Below, piece after piece: positions 56,871-64,000 of a DNA stretch of 64,000 nt. Numbering within the stretch: the first letter of the stretch is position 1; each line of letters starts with the position of its first letter. The notes below the pieces were generated by a model. The model worked only from the letters and a program-made list of their open reading frames with translations, searched no databases and was not told the origin of the DNA. A program made the position numbers and the translations under genes. Origin of the DNA: Rhodoferax sp. BAB1 (GTDB lineage: Bacteria; Pseudomonadota; Gammaproteobacteria; Burkholderiales; Burkholderiaceae_C); assembly GCF_013334205.1 (NCBI RefSeq), contig NZ_CP054424.1, positions 1,508,001 through 1,572,000 on the forward strand, written 5' to 3'.

Positions 56871-59284
56871 CACGGGACGACCTCAAATCCATGCCGGAAC
56901 TTCCGGGAACGGCCCCCAGCCCGCTGGAACCCCTGCCCTGGCACGACAACCACCACGGCGCCGAGGTGGAAGTGCTTGTGCGCATGCTCACCGGAGAGGT
57001 ACTCCACGGCACGATACGTCGTGAAGACCAGCTCGAATCGCATGGTTTGCTGCTGCCCGTTCGCCTGCGCTCCAGCGAGCTGATGATTTCATTGCGTGAT
57101 GTTCGCGCCATCGAGATGCAACATCTGTTCACGTTGCCGCATTCCCTGGAGGCGGACACGTTGGCCGAGCCTGGCCATGAAGCCAGCGAGATCGTGAAAT
57201 TCCATCTGCATTTCGTCGATGGCGTCGAGTGGAAAGGCACGAGCCTTGGACACCGGATGCGCAGCAGGGGTCTGCAGCTGTACGTCCGCCTGCCGGACAG
57301 TAGCTTCAAGCCGGTTTGGATACCGAGATCCGCACTGCTCAGGGTCGGCTTTGATCCGTCTGGGGCATCTGCAGCGCGGCACCCGGCAGACATCAAGTCG
57401 CCGGAACCTGCCATGAGGTTGGCAGACGAGCCGGTCAATCTGCCCCCTGCCAGCAACATCACGGAACTGGCCCGGCTTCTCGAATCCAGCCGCAGGCTTC
57501 CCATCAAATCGATGGAGCAGTCGCTACTGGAGCTCCACCTTGCAGATCAGGAAGAGATCGAGACCTTGCAGCGAGAATTACCGGACGCCCTGAACGGTCA
57601 TGGCGAGCAGCTGGTGCGCAAGGGGGTGCTGAGTGCCGACCAGCTTGCGCATGTTCATGCCCGCATCGCCTGCACCCCTGAGGTGAACGTACATGAATTT
57701 CTGCTCGAACCGCAGGTGTTCGACCGCCTGCCGCTCAAGACAGCCAGCAGCCATGAGGTGCTGCCACTCGGGTTGATCGGGGGCACGCTCTACGTTGCGT
57801 CGGCCAATCCCATGGATCATCAACTTGAGCGTCAGCTCGGGGTCCTGGCCAACTGCACTGTCAAACTCATGTGGGCCGCCAAACCGCAGATACTGCAGCG
57901 CTTGTTTCGTGAGCAGCACCCGAATGCAGCGCCGGCCACTGACAGCAATGCGGCCCCTTTCATGGGCGGCAAGGATATCCATGCACTGCTTGATGCAGCC
58001 ATGACCGAGTTCAAGGTCCAGGGCTCCGAAGAGCGGGATGTCGCCGTCGATGAAAGTTCCAGCTTGGTGCGACTGGTCACGCACATGATCATGGATGCCT
58101 ATGCCCAGAAGGTGTCGGACATCCACATCGAGACCAATCCTGGCGCGGAGTTCCTGCGAATTCGTTTTCGCAAGGATGGAGAACTGGAGGACTACTTGCG
58201 CATGCCCGCCTTTTTGCGCGCGTCCCTGGTCTCGCGCATCAAGGTCATGAGCCGGCTCGATATTTCCGAGAAACGCCGGCCCCAGGATGGCAAGATCAAC
58301 TTTCACGACTACTCGCCTCTTTCCCTGGAGCTTCGCGTCGCCATCCTGCCGACCCATGACGGCCTGGAGGATGTGGTCATGCGCCTGCTGGCTTCCAGCA
58401 AGCCCACGCCGCTCAAGCAGCTGGGGTTGTCCCAGCGCGATGACTCGCTGGTCAAGAAACTGGCCGAGCGATCGTTCGGAATGCTGCTGGCCTGCGGACC
58501 GACGGGCTCTGGCAAGACCACCACCCTGCACTCGATCCTGGCCCATATCAATACCGACAACCGCAAGATCTGGACGGCCGAGGATCCGATCGAAATCACC
58601 CAGCCCGGCCTGCGGCAGCTTCACGTGAATCCCAAGATCGGCGTCACTTTTGCGTCGGCCATGCGCGCCTTCCTGCGTGCAGACCCGGATGTCATCATGA
58701 TCGGCGAGATCCGTGACGAGGAGACCGCTGGAATCGCGATCGAGGCCTCCCTGACGGGGCACCTCGTGCTCTCGACGCTGCATACCAACAGCGCAGCCGA
58801 GAGTATTGTGCGCTTGCTCGACATGGGCATGGATCCCATGAACTTTGCCGACTCGCTCCTGGGCATCGTGGCGCAGAGACTGGTCCGCGGACTCTGCTCT
58901 CGCTGCGCCAAGCCCCGCAAACTCGAAGCAGCGGAAATCGAGGCGCTCATGCTGGAGTACATCGAGGGCACCGAGATAGGACGCGATGCCGGCTGGGCCC
59001 GTCTGCTGACGGCAGCCAATGTGACCAACCCTGATCAGCTGCAGGTTCTGGAGCCAACCGGATGCGAGTACTGCAGGGGAACCGGCTACAAGGGCCGCAT
59101 CGGTATTTATGAAATCCTGGAAAACAGTCTCACCATCAAGCGCCTGATCCAGACCCGCACCGGCAGCAGTGAAATCCTGACAGAGGCCCTGCGACACGGC
59201 ATGCGCAGCCTGCGGCACGATGCCCTGGAAAAGGTGGTGCAGGGCAGGATCGATCTGAAACAGGCGCGCATGGCCTATCTCTGA
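56867..59284 (+). CDS. GspE/PilB-family ATPase with extra N-terminal domain
   Basis: 805 aa, GTG start overlapping the PilU-like stop. Residues about 30-180 form an unusual beta-rich N-terminal region (EVEVLVRMLTGEVLHGTIRRED, IEMQHLF, VEWKGTSLGHRMRSRGLQLYV) that I cannot assign with certainty. An MshEN/T2SSE_N-like region follows (about 240-345), then the ATPase: SDIHIET, Walker A CGPTGSGKTTT near 550, AEDPIEI, VIMIGEIRDEETA, STLHTNSAAESI, and a tetra-Cys zinc site (CSRC and CEYC). Canonical PilB is about 570 aa. It may power assembly of an alternative type IV pilus or secretion apparatus. Confidence 0.88.
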   Translation: MTRDDLKSMPELPGTAPSPLEPLPWHDNHHGAEVEVLVRMLTGEVLHGTIRREDQLESHGLLLPVRLRSSELMISLRDVRAIEMQHLFTLPHSLEADTLAEPGHEASEIVKFHLHFVDGVEWKGTSLGHRMRSRGLQLYVRLPDSSFKPVWIPRSALLRVGFDPSGASAARHPADIKSPEPAMRLADEPVNLPPASNITELARLLESSRRLPIKSMEQSLLELHLADQEEIETLQRELPDALNGHGEQLVRKGVLSADQLAHVHARIACTPEVNVHEFLLEPQVFDRLPLKTASSHEVLPLGLIGGTLYVASANPMDHQLERQLGVLANCTVKLMWAAKPQILQRLFREQHPNAAPATDSNAAPFMGGKDIHALLDAAMTEFKVQGSEERDVAVDESSSLVRLVTHMIMDAYAQKVSDIHIETNPGAEFLRIRFRKDGELEDYLRMPAFLRASLVSRIKVMSRLDISEKRRPQDGKINFHDYSPLSLELRVAILPTHDGLEDVVMRLLASSKPTPLKQLGLSQRDDSLVKKLAERSFGMLLACGPTGSGKTTTLHSILAHINTDNRKIWTAEDPIEITQPGLRQLHVNPKIGVTFASAMRAFLRADPDVIMIGEIRDEETAGIAIEASLTGHLVLSTLHTNSAAESIVRLLDMGMDPMNFADSLLGIVAQRLVRGLCSRCAKPRKLEAAEIEALMLEYIEGTEIGRDAGWARLLTAANVTNPDQLQVLEPTGCEYCRGTGYKGRIGIYEILENSLTIKRLIQTRTGSSEILTEALRHGMRSLRHDALEKVVQGRIDLKQARMAYL

Positions 59285-59296
59285 CCCGTCGGCCGG

Positions 59297-60211
59297 CTAG
59301 GTGACCTCGAAACTCACCGTTGGCGCACTGGCGTCGGTAAATGAGGCGCCCAATGCGATCTGACCCCGACCATGCAAGACACACTCCTCCCGGCGCAGCA
59401 GGAGTTCGGAACGGGCACCCACAAAACGGATCCAGGTACCGTAGCTGCTCATGTCGATCAGCATGATGCGACCGTGGCGCCACTCCAGTCGGGCATGGGT
59501 GCGTGACACCCGAGGATCAGCCACGACGAATTCGCAGTGGCGTATGCGCCCCATGTGTACCGGCAGCTCAAAAGCGCGGAAAACACGCTGCTGATCACCC
59601 CAGGCCAGATGGACTTCCTGGCCCAGGGCATCGGCCTTGGCGGCCTTGCTCATGGGGTCGATGTCACCCTGCATGGTGATGAAATCGGTGGACTGGTCCT
59701 CATGCCACTCGACCTGGTAGACATTGCAGGGCTCGACCCGGCCACGTACGCTGATCGGACCCAATGGCCGGTAGCGTATGCCGTTGGCACGGCTGGAATA
59801 GTCGATATCCGGACTTTCAGCCCATATTTCATGCGGGCCGGCCAGATCACACAGGCGCGAAGCGATATTGACTGCATCGCCGTAGCAGTCACCATTGACG
59901 ATCTCGACCTCTCCGGTGGCCACCCCGACCCGTATCGGCAGGTGCTCAGCCAGGGGCTGCTGCAGGAGATTCAACTGGTGCTGGCGCTGCATATCCACGA
60001 CGGCATTGACCGCCACGGTGGCGTCCTTGAACACGGTCAGGACGCCATCGCCCAGAGTCTTGATGACCTGCCCCCCCTGGGCTTGCAGCACTTCACAGAT
60101 CCAGCGCGTCAACTGCGTGACGGCACGGGTGGCCCTGATATTGCCTAGTGACTCGAAAACGGAGGTGCTGCCGGTCAGATCAGTGAAAACGACGGTGGTG
60201 TTGACACCCAT
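59297..60211 (-). CDS. Class III adenylate cyclase fused to FHA domain
   Basis: 304 aa. Cyclase (1-170): metal Asp D11 in VFTDLTGST and D55 in KTLGDG, K51 as the purine-recognising Lys, and GDAVNIASRL with transition-state Asn and Arg, so the active site looks complete for cAMP synthesis. FHA (about 215-300): MGRIRHCEFVVADPRVSRTHARLEW and SSYGTWIRF bind phosphothreonine. No membrane segment. It converges on the PilB-like gene with 12 bp between stops; cAMP often controls type IV pili, but a link here is inference. Confidence 0.9.
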   Translation of the reverse strand: MGVNTTVVFTDLTGSTSVFESLGNIRATRAVTQLTRWICEVLQAQGGQVIKTLGDGVLTVFKDATVAVNAVVDMQRQHQLNLLQQPLAEHLPIRVGVATGEVEIVNGDCYGDAVNIASRLCDLAGPHEIWAESPDIDYSSRANGIRYRPLGPISVRGRVEPCNVYQVEWHEDQSTDFITMQGDIDPMSKAAKADALGQEVHLAWGDQQRVFRAFELPVHMGRIRHCEFVVADPRVSRTHARLEWRHGRIMLIDMSSYGTWIRFVGARSELLLRREECVLHGRGQIALGASFTDASAPTVSFEVT

Positions 60212-60464
60212 GCGCGGACTTGATTGATTTCTTCTGAGGATAGTTTAGGGCATCGCAGATCGCTTGGATACCGAGGCTCTACCCTCGGACCTGTCGGCTG
60301 GACAAGCATACAGCCTGCGATGTTGCTTGATGTATCTTGGGTAAATTATTGATTTATATGTTGTTTTAGGATGACATTCAGGGCATAAATCGATTGTGGG
60401 AAATCCGCTGTGAAATTACTCTGCGGAAGTCGTTGAGTCGGTCGATCCATACATACAAGAACCC
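60212..60464. promoter_or_regulatory. Divergent promoter region of the cyclase-FHA gene and the 113-aa gene
   Basis: 253 bp with AT-rich tracts. CCGAGG (60271-60276) and CCTCGG (60283-60288) form a 6-bp hairpin with a 6-base loop. The 60335-60365 stretch is strongly AT-rich and may hold the promoter of the downstream gene. No known operator is recognised. Confidence 0.4.
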
Positions 60465-60806
60465 ATGAACAAACTGGCCAGTCAATTCATCAGCAGCATG
60501 CAAGGACTGCTGGGCCGCCCGCTGGCTGAGGAAGCCCATGCCACGGTCCGCATCGAGGACATCCGCCAGGCCATGCTGGATTCCCTCGGTGACGAGGGGT
60601 GCACCAGCTACCCGCACATCGAGCGGCGTGTGCTCTTTGCCCCGGATCTGCAAGGCCTGTGGTATCTGCGCGCCGACATCATGGTCGCCATCTCGTCCCT
60701 GCAGGGCGAAGGCGTGGCCAACCAGAAAATACGCATCATCACGGGCATGTTTGAGGGCCTGCTGCCCAGGGGCATGATCTCGCGGCCGGGCGCCCTGAGC
60801 CGCTGA
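60465..60806 (+). CDS. Hypothetical protein
   Basis: 113 aa, soluble, no recognised family. Helical N-terminus (MNKLASQFISSMQGLLGRPLAEE) then AHATVRIEDIRQAMLDSLGDEG, a hydrophobic YPHIERRVLFAPDLQGLWYLRADIMVAIS, and a basic end. GC-rich third positions support coding. It sits between the cyclase-FHA gene and ldcA. Confidence 0.6.
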   Translation: MNKLASQFISSMQGLLGRPLAEEAHATVRIEDIRQAMLDSLGDEGCTSYPHIERRVLFAPDLQGLWYLRADIMVAISSLQGEGVANQKIRIITGMFEGLLPRGMISRPGALSR

Positions 60807-60824
60807 GCTTTTCAGGCACGCTAA

Positions 60825-61835
60825 TCAGTGCGCGTGGGCATGGCCCCACAGCAGCAGCGCATCGCGTCCCTGCACCACCAGATCACAGGCCTGTCCGACG
60901 GGCAGCAGCACCTTGGTGGGTACGTGCCCGAAAGGCAGATTGGTCAGGACAGGAACCTTGAGCTGGCTGCGCAGCCAGTTGATGACAGTCTGCAGCTTGA
61001 ACCCCTTGTCGTGTGGCACCAGCTTGTAGCCGGTGAACTGCCCCAGCATGATCGCCTTCTGTTGTGCCAGCACACCGGCGTGCAGCAGCTGGGTCAGCAT
61101 GCGCTCGATCCGGTAGGGGTGCTCGGCCACATCCTCCAGAAACAGGATGCCATCCTTCACGCCCGGGAAAAACGGCGTTCCCAGCAGGGAACACAACACG
61201 GCCAGATTGCCGCCCCAGAGCACGCCGTCGTCCACCTTGAAGTTGGCCGAATCACCCAGACGGCGGGCGTGAAATGCACCGGCCACGGCGATGTCGGCTT
61301 CGCGCTCCTTGTGCTGGCGCCAGCCCGTGCCCTCCCCCTGCCCCTGGACCATGTCTTCAAAACAGGCCTCCATGATCTCGTCCGGGCCGCCATGGTGCCC
61401 AGCGCCATGGCCATCAGCCGCGTCCGCCTGGTCACTCACCCCAAAACCCTCGCACAGGGAAGGTCCGGCCCAGGTCACTGCGCCTGATTGGGCCAGAACC
61501 GCCAGCTGGAAGGCCGTGAAATCGCTCAGACCGACGAACTGCGTGCCTTTTTCGATCGCCTTGGCCACGCGCTTGTAGGGAATGCCTGGAAGGATACGGG
61601 ACAGGCCGTAGCCCCCGCGCGAAATCATCGCCACGTCGGCACCACTGGCAGCCGCCCGGTCGATGGCGGCCAGTCGCGTCGCGTCGTCACCGGCAAAGCG
61701 CTGATGGCTGGCCAGTGCCGCCTCGTCGGTCTCGACCTCATGGCCCAGGGCCTGCAGGCGCTTGACGCCCCGACGGAAAGCTGCCTTGTCGCGCACGGCA
61801 CCCGAGGGCGAATAGATGTAGATGTGTTTCTTCAT
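60825..61835 (-). CDS. ldcA: LD-carboxypeptidase (muramoyltetrapeptide carboxypeptidase)
   Basis: 336 aa from ATG 61835. The MccF/LdcA pattern is IYIYSPSGAVRD, MISRGGYGLSRILPGI, nucleophile Ser in FVGLSDFTAFQ, and WGGNLAVLCSLLGTPFFP with the following Glu/His regions (LFLEDVAEHPYRIER, LPFGHVPTK). It removes the terminal D-Ala from murein tetrapeptides during recycling. An Asp/Gly/His-rich stretch (about 136-150) is an unusual low-complexity insert. The ATG is 11 bp after the stop of the tadA fusion. Confidence 0.93.
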   Translation of the reverse strand: MKKHIYIYSPSGAVRDKAAFRRGVKRLQALGHEVETDEAALASHQRFAGDDATRLAAIDRAAASGADVAMISRGGYGLSRILPGIPYKRVAKAIEKGTQFVGLSDFTAFQLAVLAQSGAVTWAGPSLCEGFGVSDQADAADGHGAGHHGGPDEIMEACFEDMVQGQGEGTGWRQHKEREADIAVAGAFHARRLGDSANFKVDDGVLWGGNLAVLCSLLGTPFFPGVKDGILFLEDVAEHPYRIERMLTQLLHAGVLAQQKAIMLGQFTGYKLVPHDKGFKLQTVINWLRSQLKVPVLTNLPFGHVPTKVLLPVGQACDLVVQGRDALLLWGHAHAH

Positions 61836-61846
61836 GAAGCTGCTGA

Positions 61847-63226
61847 TTATCGCGGCGAGAAATGACGCAGCGCCGCCTGGGCGATCGCCTCCCCCTGCTC
61901 CTGGACGAAATGCCCAGCCCGCTCCACGCGCATCGGCTCGGGACAGCCTCGTATCGTCTGCTGCAAGGGCTGCATGACCGGCCAGCCCAGCACGGGATCT
62001 TGCATGCCCACGGCCATCAGACAACGGCCCTGCCATTGCTGCTGCCAGAAATCACGCGCCTGGCGCGAAATGGCGGCGCCATCGGCATCGGGCGTATCCG
62101 GCACCATGGGCGGAAACGCCCGCAATGCCGCGCGATGGCCGCGATCCGGGAAGGGTGCGTCATAGGCCGCAGCTTCCTGTTGAGTCATCAAGGGGTTGCC
62201 GCGTGACAGCAGGCGTCCGACGCTGTAATCCGGTTTTTTGGCGCACATCTCGCGCCAGGCCAGAAACCCCGCCGGCAAGGGCTGATCGCCGGTGGCCAGC
62301 AGGGTGTTCATCACCAGCAGATCCTGGTAACGCTGCGGTGCCGCCATGGGCAGGGTCAGGCCCAGCAGCCCGCCCCAGTCCTGCACGACCAGCACGATAT
62401 TGCTCAGATCGAGCCGTTCGACGAACTCCAGCAGCACCTGACGGTGCCAGCTGAAGCTGTGGGCGGATTCCCTCTTGGGCTTGTCGCTGCGACCGAAACC
62501 GATCAAGTCCGGCGCCACGACCCGGTTGCCGGCCGCCAGGAAAACCGGAACCATCTTGCGGTAGAGGTAGCTCCAGCTCGGGTTGCCGTGCAGGCACAGC
62601 CAGGTCATCGGAGCATCATGCGGACCTTCGTCCAGGTAATGCAGGCGCAGGCCGGCCAGCGCCGGCAGGTCGCTGAGGTAGTGTGGCGCCCAGGGATACG
62701 CCGGCAGGTCGACAAAACACGCGTCGGGTGTACGCACGGCGTCTTCGCGCACCGGCTGGCTCAGGCGACGCTGCGCCTCCCGTTTGCGCTGGAAAAAGTC
62801 CTGCAGGAGCGCGCCGCATTCCTGCGCCAGCACACCTCCCTGCACGGCTGTCTGGTGGTTGAGCTGCGACTGGGCGAACAGGTCCAGCACCGAACCGGCC
62901 GCGCCGGTCTTGGGATCGGGTGCGCCGAACACCACGCGCTTGAGCCGGGCGTGCAGCAAAGCGCCGGCGCACATGGGACAGGGTTCCAGCGTGACGTAGA
63001 GCTCGCAATCCTCCAGCCGGTAGTTGCCGAGTCTGGCGGCCCCAGCGCGCAAGGCCCGGATCTCGGCATGCGCCGTGGGGTCCTGGCTGACTATGGGCGC
63101 GTTGTGGCCGGTCGCGATCACGACGCCCTGGTGCACCAGCACGGCGCCCACCGGCACCTCGCCGGCCTCGGCGGCCTGGCGCGCCAGCGCCAGGGCCTGT
63201 TCCATGAAGACGGTTTCAGTGGCCAT
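61847..63226 (-). CDS. tadA: TadA tRNA-adenosine deaminase fused to haloalkane-dehalogenase-like alpha/beta hydrolase
   Basis: 459 aa from ATG 63226. Residues 1-165 are a complete TadA: TAHAEIRAL (zinc His and catalytic Glu) and LEPCPMCAGALLHARLKRVVFGA; it makes inosine at the wobble base of tRNA-Arg. After a linker near 170-185, residues about 185-459 are an alpha/beta hydrolase with HGNPSWSYLYRKMVP, PDLIGFGRSDKP, nucleophile Asp in LVVQDWGGLLGL and terminal His in ERAGHFVQEQ, as in haloalkane dehalogenases. The frame is continuous with no internal start needed. Separate TadA proteins are about 150-170 aa. It overlaps the PaiB-like gene by 11 bp. Confidence 0.9.
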   Translation of the reverse strand: MATETVFMEQALALARQAAEAGEVPVGAVLVHQGVVIATGHNAPIVSQDPTAHAEIRALRAGAARLGNYRLEDCELYVTLEPCPMCAGALLHARLKRVVFGAPDPKTGAAGSVLDLFAQSQLNHQTAVQGGVLAQECGALLQDFFQRKREAQRRLSQPVREDAVRTPDACFVDLPAYPWAPHYLSDLPALAGLRLHYLDEGPHDAPMTWLCLHGNPSWSYLYRKMVPVFLAAGNRVVAPDLIGFGRSDKPKRESAHSFSWHRQVLLEFVERLDLSNIVLVVQDWGGLLGLTLPMAAPQRYQDLLVMNTLLATGDQPLPAGFLAWREMCAKKPDYSVGRLLSRGNPLMTQQEAAAYDAPFPDRGHRAALRAFPPMVPDTPDADGAAISRQARDFWQQQWQGRCLMAVGMQDPVLGWPVMQPLQQTIRGCPEPMRVERAGHFVQEQGEAIAQAALRHFSPR

Positions 63227-63836
63227 GCAGCCCCAGGCGTTCCATCCAGGCCGCCAGTTCGCGCTCGTTGGCATTGCCCGCGGCGTAAGCGGCTTTCATC
63301 GCCGCGTGCGCTTCGGGACGGTGCTGGTTCAGCTTGAGCTTGCACTGCAGTGCCGTCACACGCAGCTCGAAAGCCACGATGCCGGCCAGCATCTTGTGCG
63401 CATAGTCCTCCCCCAGGCTGCGCCACTGTGCTGCGTAGGCCGGCTCATGGTCGCCGATGAGCTTTTTCAGCAGCCCGTCCTTGGCCTCGGCGCCCTCGAC
63501 CAGGCTGGCCTGCACGGTGCAGTGCACGGCCAGGTAGTTCCAGGTGGGGACACGCGCCAGGTCAGGATAGACACTGGCCGACATATAGGCATGCGGCCCC
63601 ATGAAGGTCACCACGGCCTGCGGGCGGGCCTGCAGATAGCGCCAGTGCGGGTTGGGCCGGGCCACGTGCCCGAGCAGTACCAGTTGCTCGCCTTCTTCCT
63701 GCACATGCAAGGGCAGGTGCGTGACATAGGGCAGGCCTTCGTCATCCGGGCAGATGAGGCTGGCAAAGGGAAACCCGCGCATCAGGGCCAGGGCATGCGC
63801 GCGATCTTCGGATCGGAATTGGGGAGGCAGGTACAT
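63216..63836 (-). CDS. FMN-binding PaiB-family protein
   Basis: 206 aa from ATG 63836. Begins MYLPPQFRSEDRAHALALMRGFPFASL and contains THLPLHV, GHVARPNPHWRYLQARPQAVVTFMGPHAYMSASVYP and VPTWNYLAVHCTVQASLVE, the PaiB/FMN-binding split-barrel pattern. Annotated members are called negative transcriptional regulators, but an FMN-dependent oxidoreductase role is equally plausible. It precedes and overlaps tadA. Confidence 0.93.
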   Translation of the reverse strand: MYLPPQFRSEDRAHALALMRGFPFASLICPDDEGLPYVTHLPLHVQEEGEQLVLLGHVARPNPHWRYLQARPQAVVTFMGPHAYMSASVYPDLARVPTWNYLAVHCTVQASLVEGAEAKDGLLKKLIGDHEPAYAAQWRSLGEDYAHKMLAGIVAFELRVTALQCKLKLNQHRPEAHAAMKAAYAAGNANERELAAWMERLGLHGH

Positions 63837-63877
63837 GGTGTTCCCCGAGAGTCTATCCCGACCGCACACCCCAGTCC

Positions 63878-64000
63878 TCAGGCAAGCGCCGCCACAACCG
63901 TGCGGTTGCGCCCCTGCTGCTTGGCGGCGTACAGCGCCTGATCGGCCCGCTTCAGGGCCGCCTCGGGTGAGCGGTCGTCGGCGGCCATGAGGCTGGCGCC
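63878..64000 (-). CDS. Diguanylate cyclase (GGDEF), C-terminal fragment
   Basis: 40 residues before the stop at 63878-63880: ASLMAADDRSPEAALKRADQ then ALYAAKQQGRNRTVV, the standard end of a GGDEF domain. The gene continues past the right edge of the window, so the active site is not seen. Confidence 0.85.
   Translation of the reverse strand, partial: GASLMAADDRSPEAALKRADQALYAAKQQGRNRTVVAALA

Noticed and set aside
57578..59218. 546-aa minus-strand frame opposite the PilB-like gene
   Set aside because: Antisense shadow; the plus strand has complete Walker A, Walker B and zinc motifs.
60271..60288. CCGAGG/CCTCGG hairpin considered as a terminator
   Set aside because: No T-run on either side and it lies in a divergent promoter region.

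Overview
The window looks like a chromosome segment of a high-GC betaproteobacterium, most likely a member of the Comamonadaceae (Burkholderiales). Pointers are the pobA/IclR pair, liv-type ABC genes linked to acyl-CoA genes, the YciB-MsrB-SelO neighbourhood, the mltG-tmk-holB-pilZ-tatD string, and a dispersed multi-palindromic repeat of a kind I associate with that family. The genus is not determined. No rRNA, tRNA or CRISPR array was seen.

Layout. (1) 1-8030 is a dense two-component region: the end of a kinase and an HTH-receiver protein on the plus strand face a six-gene minus-strand operon. In order, the operon encodes a kinase-like protein lacking the phospho-acceptor His, a CheY-like receiver, a Tat-exported PhnD-like binding protein, a transmembrane multi-PAS kinase, an H-NOX haem protein, and a kinase whose N-terminus looks like the H-NOX-associated (HNOBA) domain. 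This reads as a nitric oxide/oxygen plus periplasmic-ligand sensing module. (2) 8030-18000 holds pobA and its IclR regulator, then housekeeping genes (DUF1161, U32 hydroxylase, metallo-hydrolase, parvulin, BolA, YciB, MsrB, SelO). (3) 18000-35200 is a catabolic region: acyl-CoA synthetase, a five-gene branched-chain-type ABC transporter, and a nine-gene beta-oxidation-like operon. The operon is bracketed by two inverted copies of one repeat. (4) 35180-39100 pairs a 7TM GGDEF-EAL protein with a FeeM-like acyltransferase. (5) 39300-53960 is mostly core functions (Tex, HDOD, patatin-like, Fe-alcohol dehydrogenase, esterase, a thioesterase-GNAT fusion, an O-antigen-ligase-like protein, YgfZ, MltG, Tmk, HolB, PilZ, TatD).

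(6) 54100-55525 is the most unusual part. A 1.39-kb segment is bounded by 18-bp direct repeats (one mismatch), and the right-hand copy forms a dif-like XerCD site. Inside are a gene resembling the Xer recombination activation factor of TLC-type satellite phages, a small ribbon-helix-helix-like gene, another small gene, and hairpin-rich non-coding DNA. I interpret it as a tiny Xer-exploiting integrated element at the chromosomal dif site; if so, this is the replication terminus. (7) 55700-64000 has a PilU-like/PilB-like ATPase pair, a cyclase-FHA protein, LD-carboxypeptidase, a TadA-haloalkane-dehalogenase-like fusion, a PaiB-like protein, and the end of a GGDEF gene.

All functions are inferred by reading the translated sequence; no database search was run.
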